44,280 bases of DNA, taken from contig JAGQPF010000582.1 of the NCBI GenBank assembly GCA_020426845.1, positions 1-44,280 of the forward strand, in the 5' to 3' direction. The position numbers and the translations under genes were made by a program. Below, piece by piece: positions 7,223 through 15,216 of the stretch; the first letter of the stretch is position 1; each line of letters begins with the position of its first letter. Below the pieces are notes generated by a model. The model made no database searches. It saw only the letters and a list, made by a program, of their open reading frames with translations, and was not told the origin of the DNA. Source of the DNA: Planctomycetales bacterium. GTDB taxonomy: Bacteria; Planctomycetota; Planctomycetia; Pirellulales; Pirellulaceae.

Positions 7223-7862
7223 CAAACAGCTCCATGATTTCATTGGTCAAGTTGAGGATTTCGGCGGCGGCAGGCTCGTTGGGAACGGCCTCCAGCACGG
7301 ATTGGCCCTTGGTGGCGGTGTCCGCGAAGGCGATCCGCTGGCAGATCTGTGAGCCGAACACCGGAAGCGGATAGTCGATCAAGGCATGGTTGATCGCTTG
7401 GCCCAGCGCCGTTTTGGCAATCTTGCGATTGACGACGAAACGGGCATCGATCTCGGGACGAAGGGTCCGTGCCTGTTCGATCAGTTCGATGATGTCGTCC
7501 GTGGCCCAAACGTCGTATGGAGAAGGCTGCACGGGAATCAGGACCAAGTCGCTGGCCATGATGGCCGCCGCCGAGACTTTGTTGACGCGTGGCGGCCCGT
7601 CGATGACGACACAGTCGTAGCCCCGCGCAAGCGAGGGCAGCTCCTTGTGAATGAAGTCCGTGGCCAGACCGACCACGGGAAACGGCACATCGGTCGCATC
7701 GTGATTCGCCTCTCGGGCCGCGGCCCACTCCAGGGCAGAGCCCTGGGGATCGGCGTCGATTAAAAGCGTGCGATTGCCGCGTCGCGCAATGGCATCGGCA
7801 ACGTTCACTGCAAGCGTGGTCTTGCCGACTCCGCCCTTCTGATTCAAGAATGCTAGGTGCAC
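7176..7862 (-). CDS. parA: ParA-family partition ATPase
   Basis: This 228-residue P-loop ATPase drives segregation of plasmid or element DNA over the nucleoid. The deviant Walker A KGGVGKTT is complete with both lysines, Walker A' reads LLIDADPQGSA, and Walker B reads CVVIDGPP. Its short length, without an N-terminal HTH, matches type Ib (ParF-like) partition proteins, as does the small ribbon-helix-helix partner encoded next. GTG at 7862 is taken as the start because ggagg lies four bases before it; a TTG one codon earlier is too close. A promoter with -35 and -10 boxes lies 70 bases upstream. Confidence 0.92.
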   Translation of the reverse strand: MHLAFLNQKGGVGKTTLAVNVADAIARRGNRTLLIDADPQGSALEWAAAREANHDATDVPFPVVGLATDFIHKELPSLARGYDCVVIDGPPRVNKVSAAAIMASDLVLIPVQPSPYDVWATDDIIELIEQARTLRPEIDARFVVNRKIAKTALGQAINHALIDYPLPVFGSQICQRIAFADTATKGQSVLEAVPNEPAAAEILNLTNEIMELFDEQGRIVSRQAAQQA

Positions 7863-7936
7863 CAACCCTCCGGCTATGGATCGTTTACGTAATCACGGAT
7901 TTGCGAAAGCACGCATTCCCGTGAATGTTCCTTTGC

Positions 7937-7965
7937 GGATAGCACCCTTGCCATGACGTTGTCAA
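7937..7965 (-). promoter_or_regulatory. Promoter of the parA-parG operon
   Basis: On the minus strand TTGACA (7965-7960) is separated by 17 bases from CTATCC (7942-7937), with TG just before TAT (an extended -10). Between it and the start codon (7880-7930) lie words such as atcacgga, tttgcg and cccgtgaat that resemble those near 3113, 6878 and 22514. These may be operator or centromere sites for the ParG-like protein. Confidence 0.5.
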
Positions 7966-8536
7966 GCATTATCGGCGTCCGAAGTTTGCGCCCCGTCTCC
8001 GGCTAAAAGCGCAGGCCGGTTCGTTCCGTGTTTGCCGGAGCCAAACTGGATCGCGAGCAACACCAATGTGTGTTCTCGCCTGCGCTGCTGATCTTCTTTT
8101 CCGACAGTTTCCGCCACGAGCTCTTCGGTGGCATGGGCGTCGCCCGCCGGGCCGGGCTGTTCTGGGCTTCGCTTCACTGCGGTCGTCGCGGCGACCAAGC
8201 CCTCTCCATCCCTGACGCGCATCCGGCTGCGTCTTGCACGGCGTTCCGTCCGCCGTGGTTGCTTCTCTGAATTCGGTTGGCGTCAACCGGCTGGATGATT
8301 GTGATCGCTGCGCGTCAAGGGCCGCCTCCGGCTGCTGCTTCGATGCCGACCGCAAGCGGCGCCTGACGGCGGATTCTTTTGGCCTCGTGCCAAAACAATC
8401 TCGGCGCGAAGGCTCCCCCGTGGACGCTGCGCTTCGCTCTTGGGGCGGCCGGTTGGGCCAAAAAACGAGCCCCCTACGGGATCGGGTCCACCGTGAGTCA
8501 TCACGTCCCAACGCCACTTCACAAGGAGTCTCAAGA
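7966..8536 (+). other. Long GC-rich leader region upstream of the ArdC gene
   Basis: This 570-base stretch has open frames on both strands, but none has a good ribosome-binding site or a recognisable product. It carries many short inverted repeats, for example gcgaag (8404-8409) with cttcgc (8433-8438), and ends in the aaggag at 8523-8528. It resembles the leaders before 1890 and 10665 in composition and length. I interpret it as a structured 5' leader. Confidence 0.4.
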
Positions 8537-8860
8537 ATGTCGTCGCATGCACCTGTCTGCGTCGTCCATGTAGTGAACGACCCTCGCGCTTCCATTGACT
8601 ACTCGCTGCGCTTTCCGTCCCGCGAGGAGGCGCTCGCCTGGATCGCCGCCGAGTCGATTCGCGAGTACTCCCTCGCTGCGGGCTCTCCCGACGTCGCTCC
8701 GGCCGCGGGCCGTGTTCACCCTCGGGAGTCGACATACCCGCCGCCGGCGTCCTTGAGTCAACCCCAAGCGTTGCGCCGCTCGTTGGCGGCGGGGTTGACT
8801 CCCGCCGGGCGCCTGGCCTCTCCCCCTTCGTTAGAACACCACCCTAGCCAAGGAGCTACC
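8537..8860 (+). other. Possible in-frame N-terminal extension or separate small frame before ArdC
   Basis: An ATG at 8537 sits eight bases after a perfect aaggag and opens 108 codons that run without a stop into the ArdC start at 8861. The first 50 residues look protein-like (VCVVHVVNDPRASIDYSLRF, then EEALAWIAAESI), while the rest is proline- and alanine-rich like translated leader. Both starts have good ribosome-binding sites, so the locus may make a long and a short product, or an independent small gene may have lost its stop. Confidence 0.45.
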
Positions 8861-9724
8861 ATGTCAGCCAAGCCCTACCAGATCATCACCGACCGCATCA
8901 TTCAATTGCTCGAGGATGGCGTTGTCCCGTGGCGAAAGCCCTGGACCAGCCACGCGGCGCCGCCACAGAATGCGGTGAGTCGCCGTCCCTACCGCGGAGT
9001 CAACGTATTCCTGCTCGCCTGCTCCCGTTACGACTCGCCCTACTGGCTCACCTTTCGCCAGGCTAAGCAGTGGGGAGGATCGGTCAACAAGGGAGAAAAG
9101 GCCACGCCCGTCTGTTTTTGGAAATGGCTGGAGACGGAAGATGAGGAGACCGGCGAGATTCGTCAGCGCCCTTTGTTGCGGGTCTATTACGTGTTCAACG
9201 TCGCCCAATGCGACTTGCCGTCCGGCAAGCTGCCCGTCACTCCCGCCGAAGATTGCCACGACTTCGTGCCGATCGAGCAATGCGAGCAGGTCGTGGCCGC
9301 CATGCCGCGCCGTCCCGATCTGAAACATGACGCGGACGGCGCCTTCTACCGGCCGTCCGAAGACTGCGTGCACATGCCTCCCCAAGAGCGTTTTCACTCT
9401 TCCGAGGAATACTATGCGACCTTGTTCCACGAGCTGACGCACGCGACGGGCCACTCCAGTCGCTTGAATCGAGACGGCATCGTGGACCCGGTGTCCTTCG
9501 GCTCCCCGAGTTACTCGCGAGAGGAGCTGGTGGCCGAGCTTGGCGCATCCTTTCTCTGCGGGCACTGCCGGATCGAGCAGGCGACGATCGAGAATTCCGC
9601 CGCCTACCTGCAAGGCTGGCTGAAGCAGCTGCGGGGCGATGCTCGGCTGATTGTCACGGCCGCCGCCGCGGCTCAGAAGGCCAGTGACTTCATCTTGGGC
9701 ATGTCGCCGCACCAGGGTGAGTAA
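8861..9724 (+). CDS. ArdC-like antirestriction protein (ssDNA-binding plus zincin metallopeptidase)
   Basis: This 287-residue protein has the two-domain layout of ArdC. The N-terminal ssDNA-binding domain (about residues 5-125) shows ITDRIIQLLEDGVVPWRKPW and the conserved Y-W-L-T-F-x-Q-A segment. The C-terminal zincin-like domain carries the zinc-binding HELTHATGH with a downstream EELVAELG glutamate. ArdC proteins protect incoming single-stranded DNA during conjugation and counter restriction of the recipient. An aaggag lies five bases before the ATG. The gene ends in a strong terminator and fits a mobilizable element. The assignment is firm; the true N-terminus is uncertain because of the frame upstream. 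Confidence 0.9.
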   Translation: MSAKPYQIITDRIIQLLEDGVVPWRKPWTSHAAPPQNAVSRRPYRGVNVFLLACSRYDSPYWLTFRQAKQWGGSVNKGEKATPVCFWKWLETEDEETGEIRQRPLLRVYYVFNVAQCDLPSGKLPVTPAEDCHDFVPIEQCEQVVAAMPRRPDLKHDADGAFYRPSEDCVHMPPQERFHSSEEYYATLFHELTHATGHSSRLNRDGIVDPVSFGSPSYSREELVAELGASFLCGHCRIEQATIENSAAYLQGWLKQLRGDARLIVTAAAAAQKASDFILGMSPHQGE

Positions 9725-9732
9725 TGCGAATT

Positions 9733-9771
9733 CACGTTCGGCGGCGCTGCCGCCGAACGTGGTTTTCTCTT
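9733..9771 (+). terminator. Intrinsic terminator of the ArdC gene
   Basis: A perfect 13-base stem (cacgttcggcggc with gccgccgaacgtg, loop gct) is followed by gttttctctt. It lies eight bases after the stop codon. Confidence 0.88.
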
Positions 9772-9808
9772 GTCTACGGCCGTCCATGCCGCACTTAGAA
9801 ATGCCGGG

Positions 9809-10255
9809 CTAGGGGCGTGATCGGCCTTGCCGGGCTGCGGGAAGCGATTGGCGAAAGTCGATCCACTGCCGGGATAGCGCGTCGGACATCCGTGCCACGT
9901 CCAGAGACGCGCATTCGGTCGAGATGTGCCGCCCCGTGGGTTCGACCAAGCCGGCAGCGATCAATGCTTCGAGCACGCCCTCATTCTCCGCGTAGTCCTT
10001 GACGAGCAATTCGTCTTCGGCCAGCTCGGCGCCGGGCAGGTGGACGGTCGCGCGAGCCACGCTTGCCATGTCATCGACGTCGATCAGCCGCAGTAGCGGA
10101 TGTTGGCCGTCTGCATAGCTCTGGAGCACGACGCGGCAATTCCAGCCGCCAAAGCGGACCGTCGCGGGCTCTCCGTCCCGGCAGCGGACAAGCCGCCAAG
10201 TGGAATCGTCCGGTGGCATCAACGTAGTCGTGGTGGGTTGCTCATCAAACGACAT
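9809..10255 (-). CDS. Small mobile-element protein resembling DUF4313
   Basis: This 148-residue soluble protein has the segment TVHLPGAELAEDELLVKDYA followed by ENEGVLEALIAAG. That recalls the conserved core of DUF4313 proteins, which are common on conjugative elements. The function of that family is not known to me. The N-terminal half (TVRFGGWNCRVVLQSYADG) looks like a small beta domain. I use the ATG at 10255; a TTG at 10288 would add 11 residues. Neither has a clear ribosome-binding site. It is convergent with the ArdC gene and divergent from the small gene at 10665. Confidence 0.6.
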   Translation of the reverse strand: MSFDEQPTTTTLMPPDDSTWRLVRCRDGEPATVRFGGWNCRVVLQSYADGQHPLLRLIDVDDMASVARATVHLPGAELAEDELLVKDYAENEGVLEALIAAGLVEPTGRHISTECASLDVARMSDALSRQWIDFRQSLPAARQGRSRP

Positions 10256-10288
10256 TGCCACAGGCAGGCGGTGATTGTCAACGTTCAA

Positions 10289-10664
10289 CTTTGCTCGAAG
10301 GGGCTCGGCCCGACCGGCGAGCTTGGCAAACCGGGCATTGTCACATGCGGGCCGTCACGCGACTTCCACCGCATATGGTCGGAGCGCTGTCGCGGCAGAC
10401 ACCCTGCGACGTGGGTGTGAGATCGGGGCGCGTCTTGAAGCGTCATCGCGGGGCATTTGCGGACTGCATCCGCCGAGTCGTTGCTCCGCTACGGGGCCGT
10501 CACATCCGTGCCCTTCGCAAGTATGCGGTCACTGGGACGTGAATCAATCGGCCTGTCCTTCGCTTCGACTGCCGCCGCGGCGGTCGTTCCTCCAGTCGGG
10601 ACGTGTGGTCCGAGATCCGGGCGATCGGACCAACCACATCCCTTTCCAACGGAGGAACTCAAAG
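10289..10664 (+). other. Hairpin-rich leader upstream of the gene at 10665
   Basis: No convincing gene lies here. A near-palindrome around gccgccgcggcgg (10571-10583) and a perfect eight-base hairpin (tggtccga 10606-10613 with tcggacca 10625-10632) precede the ggagg at 10651-10655. The arrangement, a stable hairpin just before the ribosome-binding site of a small protein gene, matches copy 1 of the leader repeat before the paralogue at 1890, although the sequences do not align. Confidence 0.45.
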
Positions 10665-10889
10665 ATGTCCGAAAAGCAACCCGTTCACGAGATTCGCCTG
10701 GGACGCGTCACCTGCGCGATCTGGGAGAACACCACCTCGCAGGGCATTCGCCACAACGTCACCTTCCGCCGCCTCTACAAGGCGGAGGAGCAGTGGAAGT
10801 CCACGGACGGCTTCGGCCGCGACGACCTGCACCTGGTCGCCAAGCTCGCCGGCCTCGCCGAGACCTGGATCTACGAGCAGGGACGTTGA
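10665..10889 (+). CDS. Small conserved planctomycete mobile-element protein (paralogue of 1890-2171)
   Basis: This 74-residue protein of unknown function is a second member of the family seen at 1890. It keeps the pattern IRLGR, AIW, VTFRRLYK, WKST, F, then a helix LVAKLAGLAETWI. It lacks the longer N- and C-terminal tails of the other copy. A ggagg lies nine bases before the ATG. The next gene starts 56 bases after its stop, so the two are probably co-transcribed. The repeated pairing of this family with long hairpin leaders is its most striking property. Confidence 0.75.
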   Translation: MSEKQPVHEIRLGRVTCAIWENTTSQGIRHNVTFRRLYKAEEQWKSTDGFGRDDLHLVAKLAGLAETWIYEQGR

Positions 10890-10945
10890 ATCAATCCGCA
10901 ACCGCCGGCCGGCCGTTGCCGGCCGGCTATCTCAGGAGTCGAATG

Positions 10946-11410
10946 ATGGACCCCACCACTTGCTACCTCGAAATGTTCCAGGCCATGAACGATGGCGACT
11001 TCGACACTGCCCGCGAGCGGGCGGAGGCCCTCCGGGCCTGGCTGGACGGGGGCGGCTTCTATCCGCCCAACTACTCCCGAACCGAGGTCGACGGCTATCT
11101 GGCCAACGTCCTCCGCCGCACGGCGAATCCGGTCGCCTCGGGGCAGCCCAAGTTTCCTCTGGGCCAGACCGTTGCCACGCCCGGGGCGCTGGAGCTGCTG
11201 CCGCAAGACGAGTTGCTCGGCGCCCTGCGCCGGCACTCCCAGGGTGATTGGGGCGATGTGGACGAGCATGATCGCCAAGCCAACGAGGAGGCTTTGGCCG
11301 AGGGCCTCCGGCTGTTCTCGGTCTATCACACCGCGTCCGGCGACAAGTTCTGGGTGATCACCGAGGCCGATCGCTCCGCAACCACCGTGTTGCTGCCCGA
11401 GGAATACTGA
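10946..11410 (+). CDS. Plasmid-related hypothetical protein, apparent fusion of two small domains
   Basis: The C-terminal 80 residues of this 154-residue protein (from about TVATPGALELL through GDWGDVDEHDRQANEEAL to FWVITEADRSATTVLLPEEY) match a small protein widespread on plasmids and integrative elements. The N-terminal 40 residues (EMFQAMNDGDFDTARERAEA, then LRAWLDGGGFYP) look like a separate short helical module that I associate with planctomycete elements. No function is known to me for either part. An aggag at 10934-10938 serves two adjacent ATGs (10943 and 10946); the second has better spacing. Confidence 0.7.
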   Translation: MDPTTCYLEMFQAMNDGDFDTARERAEALRAWLDGGGFYPPNYSRTEVDGYLANVLRRTANPVASGQPKFPLGQTVATPGALELLPQDELLGALRRHSQGDWGDVDEHDRQANEEALAEGLRLFSVYHTASGDKFWVITEADRSATTVLLPEEY

Positions 11411-11424
11411 TTCCCCGGGCGTTC

Positions 11425-11448
11425 GCTCCGGCCAGGGACGGCCGGAGC
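11425..11448. terminator. Hairpin between convergent genes, likely terminator
   Basis: A perfect nine-base stem (gctccggcc with ggccggagc, six-base loop) starts 15 bases after the plus-strand stop at 11410 and ends at the stop codon of the minus-strand gene. The T-run is poor (tactttct), so efficiency is unclear. Confidence 0.55.
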
Positions 11449-13052
11449 TACTTTCTCCCAAAACCGTTATCGCGATTGCACGACTCCACGGCCGAAACAA
11501 GAACGTTCCAGAATGGCGGCAACGTGTCCCATGGGTTCGGCTTTACGTCATCCGTCAGGTAGAGCCACGCGGCCGAATTGGCCATGCAACGTTGCGGGAA
11601 CGCCTTAGCTTCGGACGGGTCCTTCCGGCCCCAACTCAGCACGGCAAACTGCTCCGGCGAGTAGTTGGAGGTCCAAGCTGGAGCTACGTAGTTGTCGAAG
11701 CCAATCGACTCCTCATGCAAACAGAGCACGTCCGCCTTCGCGATCGTGAAATACTCCTCTGCGCAAATGGTGCCCGGATTGGAGACGATGAATGGGCTGC
11801 CCATTCGCCCTCGCGCCGCATCGAAGAGGTCTTTGTAGTAGTCGACCTTCTCCACTTCCTTGGCTTGCTCGTCGACGAAGATTCCGTCGATCTCGGGATA
11901 GTGGTTCGCCCACTTTCCAATGTCGCGCAGCGACTGTGTTAGCGCGCGTTCGCCATACTTCGTCGAAATGTAGCCGACCATCTTGATTCCTGCGGACTTC
12001 CCTCGCTGGATCACGTTGGTGTAGTTGGGATCAACCTTGTCGCCCGGTCCGTTGTGCGGATTCACAATCACGGTCAAGTCACACCGCCTTGCCGCCTGAA
12101 ACAAGCCATCCCAATAGCGCTGCGTTTCTCCGCCCGGGTAGAAGTAGGCGGGGACGAGCAACTTGACCTCATGAACAGGTTTCTTAGGCACCTCCGCCAC
12201 GGGCAGAGGCGTTTCGGGGGTTGTGGCTGGGGGTGGAGGTGGCGCCACCGATGGCGCCGCAGGTTCGGTCGGTGGCTGGGCCGGAGGAGGCACATTGCTT
12301 GCAACAGGCGGACCCACGGGAGCCGACACTGGCGGTGGGCTTGGCTCCACTTTCGTATAGCTTGCTTCCTGTTCCGTTGTGGCTTGTGACTGAGTCGCGA
12401 GCGGAGCAAGTGAAACAGTACTCATCGTGCTTGCGAACGACCACACGACAATGCCAGTAGCAACAATTCCGACGCATAATACTGCGGAGGTTGTAGGATT
12501 CTGAAAAGTGAGGCCTCTTGGCCTTCTTGCCGAAAGATTGGTCAATTGCCGCTGCTCCCCCGCAAATGCAATCTGTGCCTCGCTGACCCCCTTTATCGCT
12601 CCACTATGCACAGCTGCGACAAGTTCGTTCGCAGCATTCGCGCCCAAAATGCAAACGATCAAAGCTCCGTGGGGTTTGAGCAAAACGGCGTTGCCCGCCA
12701 ATAGTTGTTCACGAATCGTCTTCACGATGAAGTCGAACGTTGGTGGGTCCGCAGCATCACCTGTTGTCACATGTAACTCGACAACGGAAAGTGGCTCACC
12801 GACAGTGAAAACATCTTTAGGCTTGGCTGGATTGTCAGACGAGTCGCCTTCCGCGTCTGCGAGGAGCCCGCGGAACGGTACCCCAAGCTTGCTCGCAACT
12901 GCGAACAAGGTGACTTTCTTCACTCGCTTGCCCTTCTCCATGCGCTCGATGGTCCCCTTCGAGCATTCTGCGGCAACGGCAAGTTGCTCTTGAGTCATCC
13001 CAGAGAGCCCGCGGAAGTAAACGACCTTGGCTCCATTCGGCACAACATACAT
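11448..13052 (-). CDS. XRE-type HTH, transmembrane and spherulin-4-like (GH135-type) fusion protein
   Basis: The 534 residues fall into four parts. An XRE-type HTH spans about residues 8-60 (MTQEQLAVAAECSKGTIERM). A small alpha/beta domain (about 85-150) has the look of adaptor domains attached to planctomycete HTH proteins. A single transmembrane helix lies at about 187-208. After a proline-rich linker (about 236-290) comes a spherulin-4-like TIM-barrel (about 296-525), with LLVPAYFYPG at its first strand and GIFVDEQ at the expected acidic strand end. Spherulin-4 relatives include GH135 galactosaminogalactan hydrolases. The order puts the HTH in the cytosol and the barrel outside. The gene diverges from an ECF sigma factor. 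Domain calls are good; substrate and signalling are unknown. Confidence 0.8.
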   Translation of the reverse strand: MYVVPNGAKVVYFRGLSGMTQEQLAVAAECSKGTIERMEKGKRVKKVTLFAVASKLGVPFRGLLADAEGDSSDNPAKPKDVFTVGEPLSVVELHVTTGDAADPPTFDFIVKTIREQLLAGNAVLLKPHGALIVCILGANAANELVAAVHSGAIKGVSEAQIAFAGEQRQLTNLSARRPRGLTFQNPTTSAVLCVGIVATGIVVWSFASTMSTVSLAPLATQSQATTEQEASYTKVEPSPPPVSAPVGPPVASNVPPPAQPPTEPAAPSVAPPPPPATTPETPLPVAEVPKKPVHEVKLLVPAYFYPGGETQRYWDGLFQAARRCDLTVIVNPHNGPGDKVDPNYTNVIQRGKSAGIKMVGYISTKYGERALTQSLRDIGKWANHYPEIDGIFVDEQAKEVEKVDYYKDLFDAARGRMGSPFIVSNPGTICAEEYFTIAKADVLCLHEESIGFDNYVAPAWTSNYSPEQFAVLSWGRKDPSEAKAFPQRCMANSAAWLYLTDDVKPNPWDTLPPFWNVLVSAVESCNRDNGFGRK

Positions 13053-13229
13053 TTTCCAACGGCTCCGTGTCGAATTGGTTGCGAATCACCTCGAATTTTA
13101 GGAATCTGTGCTGACGACAGATCTTGGCACTGCCGCAATAGTTATGGCATGAGCTCATGAGTTGCGTTGTTGCCTGCAGTTGTTAGGCAGCATGACCAAA
13201 TTGCGATCAATGTAGCCAAGGTTGACGAC

Positions 13230-13745
13230 ATGAACAATATGCCAGAAAGAGTAGTCGTTGAGTCCTTATTTAGGCGCTATTACCGTCTTACGTTCAGATC
13301 AGCGCGATTCGTCCTTCGGGACAGCAATCTCGCAGAGGAAGCCGCGCACATCGTTTTCCGCCGGCTGCTGAACAACCCCGCTCAAGTGCTTTCGCCGAAA
13401 ACGAACGTTCGTGCCTTCCTAAGGAAGGCGGCCAGGAATGCCGCTCTCGATCTGCTAGCAAAGAACAGGCGGGCGTGGCGGAAGAGCAACCAGATGGATC
13501 AAATCGACAGCTCGCCCGCCCCTCGGCCTAACATCAGCGAGGAGGACCGTGATGCGGTCAAAGTGGCCATCGCTAAGCTCGGCCGCACGGACCAGCGCAT
13601 CGTGGTCATGTACTTCTACGACGACAAGGGATACAAGGCAATCGCCAAGGCCCTAGGCATGTCGGAGTACAAGGTCAAAGTCCGCCTCAAGTTGGCCTTG
13701 GAAGAGTTGGAGCGGCACTTGCGGCGGGACGGTTTCGGCGACTAA
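13230..13745 (+). CDS. ECF-type RNA polymerase sigma factor
   Basis: This 171-residue protein has the sigma-70 ECF layout. Region 2 spans about residues 10-75, with the helix LFRRYYRLTFRSARFVLRD and the segment NVRAFLRKAARNAALDLL. Region 4 spans about 105-165, with DQRIVVMYFYDDKGYKAIAK followed by the recognition helix MSEYKVKVRLKLAL. It would redirect RNA polymerase to its own promoters. Possible starts are ATG at 13230, ATG at 13239 and a TTG at 13167; no strong ribosome-binding site decides. No anti-sigma gene is adjacent. The divergent membrane HTH-spherulin gene shares the 177-base upstream gap and is a candidate partner, which is inferred. Confidence 0.85.
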   Translation: MNNMPERVVVESLFRRYYRLTFRSARFVLRDSNLAEEAAHIVFRRLLNNPAQVLSPKTNVRAFLRKAARNAALDLLAKNRRAWRKSNQMDQIDSSPAPRPNISEEDRDAVKVAIAKLGRTDQRIVVMYFYDDKGYKAIAKALGMSEYKVKVRLKLALEELERHLRRDGFGD

Positions 13746-13751
13746 GGCCGA

Positions 13752-14216
13752 TTAGAAGGACGGCCCCTGCGCATCATCGCCCCTTGCTCGCCGCAGCAAG
13801 GCGGCGATGTTGCGATTTCGGGTCGCTTCAACTTTCGCAACCGCTTTTGCGTTCTCTTCGGTCGGCGCGATGGGGTCGACAATCTCGATCCCCTCGGGCG
13901 TCTCACGCAACATGCACTTGATGAGTCGCCGGGTTTGCTCCCAGGCGACGAAGCCACCGCCGAACAACGCCTCTCGCATCTCGGCGGACATCACGTTTGG
14001 CTCCAGCTCTTCTCTCGCCACGCGCAGCAGGCATAAGAGCTCGTTGGGGGATTGCTCTTTGATGCCGATGAGCCATTCTCGATCGGCCGTCGCGCGGGCG
14101 GCGCGCATGCGAGTGCCATCCGTCAGCGTCACTTCTGCGTCCGCGGCCTCTTCTGGCTGAGATGAACTGGGATCGCCCTCCACGTTTCCTCGCTTCGTTG
14201 TTTCGTCGGGTTGCAT
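13752..14216 (-). CDS. Hypothetical protein
   Basis: This 154-residue soluble protein of unknown function has a charged N-terminal region and a helical C-terminal half (LLRVAREELEPNVMSAEMRE, then AKAVAKVEATRNRNIAALLR). No catalytic motif is visible. It is convergent with the sigma factor, with a six-base gap between the stop codons, and points away from the mobilization operon. The ATG at 14216 is used; a TTG at 14249 would lengthen it by 11 residues. Coding character is supported by length and composition only. Confidence 0.5.
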   Translation of the reverse strand: MQPDETTKRGNVEGDPSSSQPEEAADAEVTLTDGTRMRAARATADREWLIGIKEQSPNELLCLLRVAREELEPNVMSAEMREALFGGGFVAWEQTRRLIKCMLRETPEGIEIVDPIAPTEENAKAVAKVEATRNRNIAALLRRARGDDAQGPSF

Positions 14217-14416
14217 GCCACGTCTCGCACGAATTCTGACGTCTGTCAAGTGTTGGATGACAGACGAATGACCGAATCAACGGCCTCAGTGCCGGGGCTC
14301 GAAACAAGGCGGCAAGATTTCTTCGTCACGGCCTGTCGCAGGCGTCTACTCACTGAACCGCGACACGAATGACACACGCCTTCAGCTCTCTCGAACCCCA
14401 TCTGAGTAGGAACGCC

Positions 14417-14695
14417 ATGGACATTCAAGCCCTGCTGATCTTTTTGCTGATTGTCTTTTGTGTTGCCGGCACCTACTTCGACGACCCCGACAACCGCAAC
14501 GGCAAGGCGTCCCTTGCCGCTTCTTCTCACTCGCCTCGGCACTCTCCCGTCACACGGATTCGCGAGCGTCGCGGCAAGGACATGCTCGCCTCTCACCGCA
14601 GCGTCCGAGTGGCGGACTTCAAGCAACATATCGCTGGACGGGCCGAGCCGTTTGCAACGTCGCTCGCGCTGGTCTCGTTGACCGCTTCTTTCTAA
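14417..14695 (+). CDS. Small membrane protein at the head of the mobilization operon
   Basis: The 92-residue product has one N-terminal hydrophobic helix (about residues 4-20, ALLIFLLIVFCVAGTYF) followed by a basic tail. A gtagg lies six bases before the ATG. It is the first of several small membrane proteins in front of the coupling protein gene. Only the N-terminal third looks clearly protein-like, so the true end could be disputed. Its function is not recognised. Confidence 0.4.
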   Translation: MDIQALLIFLLIVFCVAGTYFDDPDNRNGKASLAASSHSPRHSPVTRIRERRGKDMLASHRSVRVADFKQHIAGRAEPFATSLALVSLTASF

Positions 14696-14736
14696 GCAAT
14701 CGCTCCTTAACCAGTCCGAAACGAAAGGAACCTGTT

Positions 14737-14907
14737 ATGCGCAATATCGTCGTCGCCATGGGACGGGTGATCGCGGACGTCATCCTCCCGCTGGCGGCGC
14801 CGTTAATTTTTCATCTGGGCACGGTCTGGGCTCGCCTGGAAGCAACTCTGAAGCGGCGAAAGGCCGCACGGAGCAAGGTCGAGCCCGTTGGTCGCCTGTC
14901 TCGTTGA
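14737..14907 (+). CDS. Small membrane protein (56 residues)
   Basis: This short frame has an aaagga ribosome-binding site seven bases before the ATG. It encodes one hydrophobic helix (about residues 9-32, with VIADVILPLAAPLIFHLG) and a strongly basic C-terminus (KRRKAARSK). It lies in a row of similar mini-genes running into the mobilization genes. Position and topology suggest an accessory of the coupling-protein complex, which is inferred. Confidence 0.5.
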   Translation: MRNIVVAMGRVIADVILPLAAPLIFHLGTVWARLEATLKRRKAARSKVEPVGRLSR

Positions 14908-14931
14908 CCCTGTTTCATTCACGGAGTCTCT

Positions 14932-15102
14932 ATGTCTCAACATCATCCCTGGTGGATGGGTGTGCTCCACGCGTCCACCCATCATGCTCGCCACGGCAGC
15001 AAGCTTGGCGCGTGGGTCACGATCTTCATTGGATTCGCGCTCGCCCCGCTCCTGATCGGCATCCCGATCATGATCTATGGCTTCGCGATGCTGCTCAAGT
15101 AA
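14932..15102 (+). CDS. Small membrane protein (56 residues)
   Basis: The ATG at 14932 follows a ggag by five bases. The product begins MSQHHPWWMGVLHASTHHAR, histidine-rich, and then has a 29-residue hydrophobic stretch ending GFAMLLK before TAA. The gap to the previous gene is only 24 bases. A terminator follows at 15171-15200. It is probably co-transcribed with the previous mini-gene; its role is unknown. Confidence 0.55.
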   Translation: MSQHHPWWMGVLHASTHHARHGSKLGAWVTIFIGFALAPLLIGIPIMIYGFAMLLK

Positions 15103-15170
15103 GCTGCCCGGCTGCCGGCAACCAGAGTCATAGACGCTGCCGGTGGCCCTTGAAACGAGCATTCTTCACG

Positions 15171-15200
15171 GCGGTCGTCATGGGCGACCGCTTTTCTTTT
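15171..15200 (+). terminator. Intrinsic terminator or attenuator before the ParB-like gene
   Basis: A seven-base stem (gcggtcg with cgaccgc, loop tcatggg) is followed by ttttctttt. It lies 68 bases after the previous stop and only six bases before the ribosome-binding site of the next gene, so it may also regulate entry into the mobilization genes. Confidence 0.75.
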
Positions 15201-15216
15201 GCCCCGGGAGAGTTCC

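Noticed and set aside
8234..8536. Further upstream extension of the ArdC frame
   Set aside because: Composition is that of translated leader and no ribosome-binding site is present.
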